NCBI GenBank assembly: GCA_036556145.1
Contig: DATBKB010000043.1
Location: forward strand, 1-7,887
Length of the DNA: 7,887 nucleotides
Direction of reading: 5' to 3'
Source: JACDAV01 sp036556145
GTDB taxonomy: Bacteria > Chloroflexota > Limnocylindria > Limnocylindrales > CSP1-4
Below, in pieces: positions 1-7,887 of the stretch. The notes under the pieces are model-generated. The model made no database searches, had not been told where the DNA came from, and was given only the letters and a program-made list of their open reading frames with translations. A program made the translations under genes and the position numbers. How positions within the stretch are numbered: the first letter of the stretch is position 1; every line of letters starts with the position of its first letter.

Positions 1-2540
<2,540 letters not shown>

Positions 2541-2544
<4 letters not shown>

Positions 2545-3596
2545 GCCGGGGCGCCCTGTGGCTCGGCCGCCTTCGCCGCGTCGGCCGCCAGCTTCTCGCC
2601 GCGGAGTCGCTCGAGGAGGTCCCGCGCGCGGCCGTCCTCGATCGTCGAGCGGGCAAGTTCCAGCCCCGATTCCATCTGCTCGACGCGACCGGCGGCGAGC
2701 AGCGCGGCCGCAGCATTCAGCAGGACCACGTCCCGCCGCGGCCCTCGTTCGCCGCCCAGGACCGCCTCGATCAGTCGGGCATTCGTCGCGGGGTCGCCGC
2801 CGGCCAGCCGGGACGTCTGGGCGACCGGAAGTCCGAGCTCGCGCACATCGATCTCGTGGCGGACGACCGCGTCGGGCGAGGCGTGGTACAGGACGCCCGA
2901 GCCGTCGAGCGGCAGCTCGTCGAGCCCGTCGCCGTGGACGACGAACGCCCGGTCGACGCCGAGCAGGCGGAGGACCTCGGCCAATCGGGGCGCGGCTGTC
3001 GGATCGGCGACGCCGATGACCTGGCGTCGGGCGCCGGCCGGGTTCGTCAGCGGGCCGAGCAGGTTGAACGCCGTCCGCACGCCGATCTCGCGGCGCGTCG
3101 GCCCGGCGTGCTTCATCGCCGGGTGGAACATCGGCGCGAAGAGGAACGCAAAGCCGACCTCGCGCAGCGCGGCCGCCGCGGACCCGGCGTCGTGATCGGT
3201 CCTGACGCCGAGCGCCTCGAGCACGTCCGCCGAGCCGGACTGCGACGTCATCGCGCGGTTGCCGTGCTTCGCCACGGGCACGCCGGCGGCGGCGACGACG
3301 AGCGCCGCGCAGGTCGAGATGTTGAAGGTGCCGCTCTTGTCGCCACCGGTGCCGCAGGTGTCGACCGTGCCGGCCGGCGCCTCGACGCGCACGACGCGGT
3401 CACGCATCGCGCCCGCGAATCCGGCCAGCTCCTCGATGGTCTCGCCGCGCATCCGCAGCGCCACCAGCAACGCCGCCAGCTGCGCCGGCGTCGCCTCGCC
3501 GTCCATGACCGCGCCCATCGCCGCCCGGGCCTCGTCCATCGTCAGCGACCGGCCCTCGACGACGGCCACGAGCGCGGCCCGGACCTGCTCGCTCAC
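2541..3596 (-). CDS. trpD: Anthranilate phosphoribosyltransferase
   Basis: 351 residues. It transfers the phosphoribosyl group of PRPP to anthranilate to give PRA, the second step of the pathway. Seen in the sequence: DTCGTGGDKSGTFNIST (79-95), the glycine-rich PRPP site; KHGNRAMTSQSGSADVLEALG region (110-130); HAGPTRREIGVRTAFNLLGP region (163-182), the anthranilate and PRPP site; and HGDGLDE (221-227). Length is normal for the family. The start is the GTG at 3596, which overlaps the trpG stop as GTGA and has GAGG at 3604-3607 with a 7-base spacer. The same frame stays open upstream through trpG into trpE, but that part has no TrpD homology. The protein is a separate TrpD, not a TrpGD fusion. 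The stop overlaps the next start as ATGA. Confidence 0.96.
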
Positions 3597-4264
3597 GGAA
3601 TCGCCTCGGTTTCGGCGAGGCCGGCGGTCGCGAACGACCCCGTGGCGGCATCGAGCCGGCCGGCTTCTCCTTCGCCGGCCAGTCGGAGGAAGTTCGCGAG
3701 CAGGTGCGGGCCCTGCGGCGTCAACACGGACTCGGGATGGAACTGGACGCCCTCCATCGGCAGCGCGACGTGGCGAATCCCCATGACGACCCGGTCGACC
3801 TCGCTCATCGCGGTGACCCGCAGCTCCTCGGGCAGCGTCGCCGGATCGATCGCGAGCGAGTGGTAGCGGGCCGCCATGAAGGATGGCGGCATGCCCTCGA
3901 GCAGCCCGGCACCGTCGTGGGTCACCTCGGACGCCTCGCCGTGGACGAGCGTCGGCGCGCGGACGATCGAGGCGCCATACGCCGCGGCCATCGACTGCAT
4001 CCCGAGGCACACGCCGAGCAGCGGGATCTTCCGCTCGGCCGCGACCTTGATCGTGTCGACCGATACGCCGGCGTCGTCCGGGTCGCCCGGCCCGGGCGAG
4101 ATGACGATGCCGCGCAGGTTGGCTTCGGGGTCGGCGGCGAGCTTCTCGAGCCCGTCGCGGTCGATGGCGTCGTTCCGCACGACCCGCACGTCGGCGCCAG
4201 CGGCCAAGAGCGCCTGGACGAGGTTGAACGTGAACGAGTCGTAGTTGTCGACGACGAGGATCAC
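3593..4264 (-). CDS. trpG: Anthranilate synthase glutamine amidotransferase subunit
   Basis: 223 residues. This class I glutamine amidotransferase hydrolyses glutamine and passes ammonia to TrpE. It opens with MILVVDNYDSFTFNL, has the oxyanion-loop SPGPGDP (56-62), the nucleophile C86 in LLGVCLGMQ, and the His-Glu pair H176/E178 in VQFHPES. GTG at 4264 is chosen because it overlaps the trpE stop as GTGA and has GGGAG at 4272-4276 with a 7-base spacer. After the usual end near residue 196 there is a tail of about 27 Ala/Glu-rich residues with no recognised motif, which overlaps the trpD ribosome site. In many bacteria TrpG also serves folate synthesis as PabA. Its place directly after trpE makes the tryptophan role primary here. 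Confidence 0.96.
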   Translation of the reverse strand: MILVVDNYDSFTFNLVQALLAAGADVRVVRNDAIDRDGLEKLAADPEANLRGIVISPGPGDPDDAGVSVDTIKVAAERKIPLLGVCLGMQSMAAAYGASIVRAPTLVHGEASEVTHDGAGLLEGMPPSFMAARYHSLAIDPATLPEELRVTAMSEVDRVVMGIRHVALPMEGVQFHPESVLTPQGPHLLANFLRLAGEGEAGRLDAATGSFATAGLAETEAIP

Positions 4265-5889
4265 GGCCCGACTCCCGCCGGCTCGGCTCCGGGCGCGTCC
4301 GCGCCCGTCCGTTCGGGCTTCGCGGTCTCAGCCACGCCCGACGCGAGCTCGATCGCCCGCCGCAGCGCGGCCGCCTTGTGCTCGGTCTCCTCGAACTCCT
4401 TCTCCGGCACGCTGCCGGCGACGATGCCCGCGCCCGTGTGGACGTGGGCCTTGCCGCCCTTGAGGACGGCGCTACGGATCGTGATCGCGGTGTCGAGGTT
4501 GCCGTCGTAGCCGAGGTACCCGACCGCGCCGCCGTACAAGCCACGCCGCTCGGCCTCCGCGGCGGCGATGAGCTGCATCGCGCGAACCTTCGGCGCGCCG
4601 GTGAGGGTCCCGGCCGGGAAGACGGCCCGCAGCGCGTCGAGCGCATCCTTGTCCGGCCGCAGGCGGCCCTCGACGTGCGACACGAGGTGGAGGACGTGAC
4701 TGTAGCGCTCGACCTCCATGTACTTGCTGACGGTCACGGTGCCGGGCCGGGCGACGCGACCGAGGTCGTTCCGGCCGAGGTCGACGAGCATCACGTGCTC
4801 GGCGCGCTCCTTCGGGTCGCGCTGGAGCTGCTCGGCGAGGATCGCGTCCTCGCGCGGGTCGGCGCCGCGCGGGCGCGTGCCGGCGATCGGATGGGTCGTG
4901 AGCTTGTCGCCCTCGACCTGGAGGAGGAGCTCCGGGCTCGCCCCGACGACCTCGAACGTCGGCGTCCGGACGAAGAACAGGTACGGGCTGGGGTTGACGC
5001 TGCGGAGCGAGCGATAGAGCGCGACGCCCTCGAGCGGCTTGCTGCTCGCGGGATCCACCGGCAGGTCGATCGACTGCCGTCGGGCGAGCACGACCTGGAT
5101 CGCCTCGCCGGCGGCGATCGCGTCCTTCGCGCGCTCGACGGCGTGGATGTACTCGTCGCGGCCGAGGCTCGTCTGGATCCCCTTGCCGGCCGCCGCGGCC
5201 GGGGGCCGGCGCGCGGAGCCGCCGTTCGCCAGCTCGGTCGCGCTCGGCCGGGCGGTCCGCTCGAGCGCCTCGAAGATCGCCGCCTCGGCGATCCGGTAGC
5301 GGCCTTCGAAGTCGGGCGCCTCGGTGTGGAGCGACGCGATGGCCGACAGCGTGTGGGTCAGGTGGTCGAAGACGAGGACGAGGTCGGTCTCGATGAAGGC
5401 GGCGGTCGGAACGCCGACCGGGTCCCGACCGGGCAACGGCACGGAAGGCTCGAACGTCGACACCGCGTCGTACGCGAGCGCGCCGACCGCACCGCCGGTG
5501 AACCGCGGCATGCCGTCGACCGGCTGCACCCGGCGGCGGGCGATGAAGCGTCGGATCGCGTCGAGCGGGTCGGGCGCATCGGCGGTCTCGGTCGGCAGAT
5601 CGGGCGCGTACTCGTGGACGGTTACGGGGCGGGTCTGGACGCGGGCGCGGCCGTCGCGGACCTCGAGCAGCCGGCGCGGCCCGATCCCGAGGAACGAATA
5701 CCGCCCGAGGCGCTCCCCGCCCTCGACGGACTCGAGCAGGTACGCCGGCGTCGAGCCGTCGTCGAGCCGGAGGAAGGCGCCGATGGGCGTCTCGAGGTCC
5801 GCCGGTCGGGTCGCCCGGAGCAGGATCGTGTCCGCGCTCGCGGCGAGGCGCTTTGCCTGGGCGAGGCTCAGCGGGTCGGTGGTGGCCAT
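4261..5889 (-). CDS. trpE: Anthranilate synthase component I
   Basis: 542 residues. With TrpG it makes anthranilate from chorismate and glutamine, the committed step. Motifs: LLES (51-54) and NPSPYLFF (299-306), both associated with tryptophan feedback binding; PIAGTRPRG (334-342); ERAEHVMLVDLGRND (361-375); GTLTGAPK (427-434); and TGAGIVAGS (485-493). These define the chorismate-binding fold. LLES together with NPSPY favours TrpE over PabB. The ATG at 5889 has GGAGG at 5903-5907 with a rather long 13-base spacer, and is the first start after the T-box hairpin. About 25 residues after the catalytic domain are Ala/Gly/Pro-rich. It is the first gene of the operon and directly follows the T-box leader. 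Residues about 217-236, before KGIQTSLGRDEY, look like a flexible inter-domain loop. Confidence 0.96.
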   Translation of the reverse strand: MATTDPLSLAQAKRLAASADTILLRATRPADLETPIGAFLRLDDGSTPAYLLESVEGGERLGRYSFLGIGPRRLLEVRDGRARVQTRPVTVHEYAPDLPTETADAPDPLDAIRRFIARRRVQPVDGMPRFTGGAVGALAYDAVSTFEPSVPLPGRDPVGVPTAAFIETDLVLVFDHLTHTLSAIASLHTEAPDFEGRYRIAEAAIFEALERTARPSATELANGGSARRPPAAAAGKGIQTSLGRDEYIHAVERAKDAIAAGEAIQVVLARRQSIDLPVDPASSKPLEGVALYRSLRSVNPSPYLFFVRTPTFEVVGASPELLLQVEGDKLTTHPIAGTRPRGADPREDAILAEQLQRDPKERAEHVMLVDLGRNDLGRVARPGTVTVSKYMEVERYSHVLHLVSHVEGRLRPDKDALDALRAVFPAGTLTGAPKVRAMQLIAAAEAERRGLYGGAVGYLGYDGNLDTAITIRSAVLKGGKAHVHTGAGIVAGSVPEKEFEETEHKAAALRRAIELASGVAETAKPERTGADAPGAEPAGVGP

Positions 5890-5909
5890 CGGTGTTGCGG
5901 CGCCTCCGG

Positions 5910-6222
5910 GGTCCCGAGAATCAGGAACGACCTTCGTCTCCCGGGACGAAAGGTCGTGCCTTCCGCGGTGCCACCCTCATTCGGCGATGCCGCACTTTGT
6001 ACCGACGGGCGGCGCTCGCGCGGCTGCCGATCGGCGCTGCCCGCTATCGCTGGCGCTCTGCGCCGGAGCCTACTTGGGTCGGTTTCGGTGCCGTCCCGTT
6101 GGGTCCGGAGGCTCCCGGGTCCATTCCCCTTCGTCGCCGCCCCGGTTTGCACCAGCCACCGGGTCTCTCTGCCGACGTGCGACGGGTACTCGTCCCGATC
6201 ACAGCCCGCTCTTCGCGATGTA
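5910..6222 (-). promoter_or_regulatory. Tryptophan T-box riboswitch leader of trpE
   Basis: A T-box leader senses uncharged tRNA by pairing its specifier codon with the anticodon and its T-box bulge with the free NCCA end. On the minus strand the leader shows GCGAAGAGCGGGC at its 5' end, AGTA at 6187-6190, a distal stem I loop (GGTGGCTGGTGCAAACC) with CAGAGAG before it, and GAATGGA at 6120-6126. The last is the classic specifier-loop form, with codon TGG (6121-6123) for Trp. Stem I folds by eye: GGCT pairs with AGCC, and CGGG with CCCG, below the specifier loop; GTCG pairs with CGAC above it. The T-box sequence AGGGTGGCACCGCGG is at 5963-5977. Its TGGC (5970-5973) is complementary to GCCA, fitting a tRNA-Trp with a G discriminator base. 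An internal GGCGC-AGA-GCGCC hairpin is a stem III candidate. Confidence 0.93.
5927..5957 (-). terminator. T-box terminator-position hairpin before trpE
   Basis: Directly after the T-box sequence, ACGACCTTTCGTC (5957-5945) pairs with GACGAAGGTCGT (5938-5927) around a 6-base loop. This is a 12-bp stem with one bulged base. It sits where T-box leaders carry their competing terminator. The bases that follow read TCCTGATTC, a poor U tract, so termination may be weak or the leader may act partly on translation. The GGAGG ribosome site lies 20 bases further on. Confidence 0.75.
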
Positions 6223-6229
6223 GGGCGGG

Positions 6230-6258
6230 AGTCTAGGCGCGGTTCCGGGGGGCGTCAA
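6230..6258 (-). promoter_or_regulatory. Sigma-70-type promoter of the trp operon
   Basis: On the minus strand a -35 box TTGACG (6258-6253) and a -10 box TAGACT (6235-6230) are separated by exactly 17 bases. Transcription would begin near 6222-6224, immediately before the first bases of the T-box leader. The promoter lies entirely in the gap after the glycosyltransferase stop at 6296, so the trp operon has its own start point. This is a pattern match only; the position relative to the T-box is the strongest support. Confidence 0.75.
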
Positions 6259-6295
6259 GGACGGCGTGGGCAGCTCGCACCACTCGCCTCGGCGG

Positions 6296-7399
6296 TCAGC
6301 CGCGAGCCGCTCGGACGAGCTCCCTCTGGGGCGGCGAACCGCTGCCGTTGCGGCGGTCGGCGATCAGGCGGCGGTAGACGCCGAGGTACTCGTCGGCCAT
6401 CCGGTTCGGCGAGAACCGATCGAGGGCCCGGCGGCGGATCTCCGCCCGGTCGAGCTGGCCGACTCGCCCGATCGCGAGGTTGGCCTCGGTGAGGTCGTCG
6501 ACGAGGAAGCCGTCGACGCCGTGCTCGATCGTCTCCGTCAGGGCCCCGGCGCGCCGGGCGACGACCGGCGTGCCCGTGCCGAGCGACTCGATCGCGACGA
6601 GGCCGAACGGCTCCGGCCAGGCCCCGAGCATGATCGTGGCGAAGGCGCCGGCGTAGAGCGGATCCCGTTGCGCGGGTCCGACCTCGCCGAGGAAGTCGAC
6701 GACGCCGGCGTCGATCGCCGGCTGGACGACGTCCTTGAAATGCTCGCGCTCGTGGGCGTCGTAGACCTTCGCCGCCATCTTGAGCCGGCGACCCGTCAGC
6801 CGGGCGAGCTCGATCGCGTCCTCCACGCCCTTCTCCGGCGTGATTCGGCCCACGAAGGCCAGGTACTCGCCGGGGGTGTTGCTGAACGGCATGGCGGCGA
6901 GCGGCAGGCCGTGGTGAATGGTGGCCACCCAGTTGGCGTCGGGATGCCAGCGGCGCTGGCTGTCGCTGATCGCGACGAGCGGGATCTCGCTGAACTCGCC
7001 GAGGAGCTCGGGCACGCCCCAGGCGTCGAGGCGGCCGTGGAGGGTCGAGACGACCGGCGTCGGGCAGTACCGGCTCAGGAGGAAGCCGTGCATCTCGGCG
7101 TGGGAGTGGATGATGTCGAATCGCTCGTGCTGCTCCCAGGCCTTGGCCACGCTGACCTGCATGTAGGCCGAGACGTCGCCCTTGTAGCCCGATCGCCACA
7201 GGCTCTGCTCGATCGTCGGCTCGACGCGTCCGCCGAACTCGGAGTCACCCGGTGCGAAGAGCGTGACGTCGTGGCCGAGGCGAAGGAGCTCGTCACCGAG
7301 TGCGGCGACGACCCGTTCGGTTCCCGCGTAGGTCGGTGGAGGAACAGGGAGCATCGGCGGTGCGACGAGCGCGATGCGCAGCCTGCCAGTCGACGTCAT
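6296..7399 (-). CDS. GT4-type glycosyltransferase, substrate unknown
   Basis: 367 residues in a GT-B fold. The N-terminal acceptor domain opens with RIALVAPPMLPVPPPTYAGTERVV-type sequence, a glycine-bearing loop typical of family 4. It has HSH at 98-100, and the linker region has TIHHGLP (160-166). The C-terminal nucleotide-sugar domain has FVGRITPEKG (182-191) and the EPFGLVAIE motif (E263 to E271, the E-x7-E signature) followed by GTGTPVVA. No signal peptide or membrane segment is seen, so it is probably cytosolic or peripheral. The ATG at 7399 is preferred because the conserved domain begins about 7 residues in. The frame is open back to 7462, but those 21 residues have no homology. No good ribosome site precedes the start. 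Sugar donor and acceptor cannot be told. It is not obviously linked to tryptophan synthesis and is separated from trp by that operon's own promoter. Confidence 0.88.
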   Translation of the reverse strand: MTSTGRLRIALVAPPMLPVPPPTYAGTERVVAALGDELLRLGHDVTLFAPGDSEFGGRVEPTIEQSLWRSGYKGDVSAYMQVSVAKAWEQHERFDIIHSHAEMHGFLLSRYCPTPVVSTLHGRLDAWGVPELLGEFSEIPLVAISDSQRRWHPDANWVATIHHGLPLAAMPFSNTPGEYLAFVGRITPEKGVEDAIELARLTGRRLKMAAKVYDAHEREHFKDVVQPAIDAGVVDFLGEVGPAQRDPLYAGAFATIMLGAWPEPFGLVAIESLGTGTPVVARRAGALTETIEHGVDGFLVDDLTEANLAIGRVGQLDRAEIRRRALDRFSPNRMADEYLGVYRRLIADRRNGSGSPPQRELVRAARG

Positions 7400-7410
7400 G
7401 GCCGGGCCAT
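7398..7410. repeat. Palindrome over the glycosyltransferase start
   Basis: ATGGCC-G-GGCCAT is a perfect 6-bp inverted repeat with a 1-base centre. Its left half includes part of the glycosyltransferase ATG. As DNA it could be an operator; with so short a centre it would make a poor RNA hairpin. It may also be chance in GC-rich sequence. Confidence 0.35.
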
Positions 7411-7469
7411 TTAACCACCGGCGCACCGAAACGCGCCTTGCGGGGGCATGCGACGTTGCCACCTGGCAT

Positions 7470-7525
7470 TGGCGGAGAGGGTGGGATTCGAACCCACGGA
7501 GTCTTGCGACTCAACGGTTTTCAAG
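7470..7525 (-). tRNA. tRNA-Ser(UGA) 3' half only, non-functional attachment scar
   Basis: Reading from 7525 on the minus strand: anticodon loop CTTGAAA (anticodon TGA at 7523-7521), anticodon-stem 3' strand ACCGT, a long variable arm GAGTC-GCAA-GACTC, T arm GTGGG-TTCGAAT-CCCAC, acceptor 3' strand CCTCTCC, discriminator G and an encoded CCA ending at 7470. The long variable arm, G discriminator and TGA anticodon identify serine. The 5' half is missing: upstream bases do not pair with the anticodon stem, and there is no D arm or GGAGAGG acceptor strand. The break falls at the start of the anticodon loop, a common crossover site for tyrosine integrases. The fragment sits just before the glycosyltransferase, as expected for a 3' half displaced by an element inserted to the right. 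Confidence 0.85.
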
Positions 7526-7607
7526 TTCGAGACAGGGCGTCCGCCGTAGTCCGTCAACGTCCGTTCCGTGCGGGGATCGTGCCGTGTCCGCCGCTATCTG
7601 TCTCACT

Positions 7608-7819
7608 TCAGCCACCGGTCGCCCGATCGTGCTCCTGAAGTTCGACAACCACCGGAGCCTCAATGGGCGCTCCGGGAGCCACGTGATCTACAAACGCGGT
7701 CAGCAATCGGCGGCTGCGCGTCAAGCCCCAGCCGAGGGCGTACGTCATGTCGTTTCGTCACGCCCCAAGAGGGCGAGGACGGTCTCGACCGGGCGGCCGT
7801 CAAGGACGAGTTCAACCAC
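7608..7819 (-). pseudogene. Truncated, frameshifted gene, possibly nuclease N-terminus
   Basis: A frame starts at GTG 7819, with GGAGGT at 7831-7836 and an 11-base spacer, and encodes VVELVLDGRPVETVLALLGR, then D-E. It shifts near the AAA run at 7753-7755 and stops at once. Adding one A there gives DENDMTYALGWGL and joins it to a frame ending at TGA 7610-7608, for 70 codons in all. The end reads VVVELQEHDRATGG. From memory, LLG-x-x-END-x-T-x-ALGW followed by LQE resembles the start of uncharacterised PD-(D/E)XK nuclease-like proteins. The catalytic region that would follow is absent, so the gene is both shifted and cut short. The family call is weak; the frameshift call is stronger. The remaining 82 bases to the tRNA scar hold nothing I recognise. 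Confidence 0.5.
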
Positions 7820-7886
7820 GCTTCAACGCGACCTCCAGCATCTGTACGAGACCGCCGGCGTCGGATGCTTTGTGTGCGCCCGCTAA
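7812..7886 (-). CDS. C-terminal end of an unknown protein, cut by window edge
   Basis: An open frame enters from the right edge and ends at TGA 7814-7812 after 24 codons, reading LAGAHKASDAGGLVQMLEVA then LKRG. It overlaps the GTG start of the next frame by 8 bases (GTGGTTGA), and that frame's ribosome site lies inside it. This is the arrangement of two translationally coupled genes. I do not recognise the tail, which is a helical-looking C-terminus. The call rests on the overlap and on the continuous frame, and the stretch is short, so it could be chance. Confidence 0.4.
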   Translation of the reverse strand, partial: LAGAHKASDAGGLVQMLEVALKRG

Positions 7887-7887
7887 G

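Noticed and set aside
4378..6492. A 704-codon plus-strand open frame across trpE and the leader
   Set aside because: It is antisense to trpE, the T-box and the glycosyltransferase end, with no recognisable domains.
7402..7437. A possible -10 box TTAAAT upstream of the glycosyltransferase
   Set aside because: No -35-like hexamer lies 16-18 bases upstream, and it would place the transcript start almost on the ATG.
7457..7468. TGCCA-CC-TGGCA inverted repeat just after the tRNA CCA end
   Set aside because: Five-base arms with a 2-base centre and no T run are too short to support a terminator or an integrase arm site in GC-rich DNA.
7293..7514. Minus-strand frame with WVRIPPSPP through the tRNA fragment
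   Set aside because: It is the sense-strand translation of the tRNA 3' end running into the glycosyltransferase in another frame.
7660..7710. HicA-toxin-like GSHVIYKRG on the plus strand
   Set aside because: Only one short motif fits. The preceding helix and the C-terminal motifs expected in HicA are missing, and the minus-strand reading explains the region better.
7374..7886. Plus-strand frames containing GWDSNPRSLATQRFS or GEGGIRTHGVLRLNGFQ
   Set aside because: These are the familiar false protein stretches produced by translating a tRNA-Ser gene in antisense. They are not real genes.

Overview
The window is high-GC DNA in which every supported gene lies on the minus strand, so it reads biologically from right (base 7887) to left (base 1). 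The core is a tryptophan biosynthesis operon, promoter - T-box leader - trpE - trpG - trpD - trpC/trpF/trpB. Its last open frame runs off the left edge inside TrpB. The GC-rich codon use, the T-box control of trp and the E-G-D-C-F-B order suggest a Chloroflexota-like or actinobacterial bacterium. That placement is inference and no marker gene here settles it.

Region by region, right to left. (1) 7526-7887 looks like decayed accessory DNA. It holds the last 24 codons of an unknown gene, overlapped by a truncated gene with a one-base frameshift. (2) 7470-7525 is only the 3' half of a tRNA-Ser(UGA) gene, cut exactly at the anticodon loop. This is the signature of an integrase attachment scar and marks an element extending to the right. 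(3) 6296-7399 is a GT4-type glycosyltransferase. (4) 5890-6258 is a compact control region: a promoter with 17-bp spacing, then a tryptophan-specific T-box leader whose specifier codon is UGG, its T-box sequence, and a hairpin just before trpE. (5) 1-5889 is the trp operon, with 4-base start/stop overlaps at E/G, G/D and D/C.

The most unusual feature is the distal gene. From its ATG at 2544 to the window edge there is no stop codon for 848 codons, and the protein reads as complete IGP synthase (TrpC), complete PRA isomerase (TrpF), then tryptophan synthase beta (TrpB). No ATG, GTG or TTG lies in frame between the end of TrpF and the TrpB core, so TrpB can apparently be made only as part of a TrpC-TrpF-TrpB fusion. 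The operon thus covers chorismate to tryptophan except TrpA, which is expected beyond base 1. Two controls are visible: tRNA-Trp charging is sensed by the T-box, and TrpE keeps the motifs associated with tryptophan feedback inhibition.
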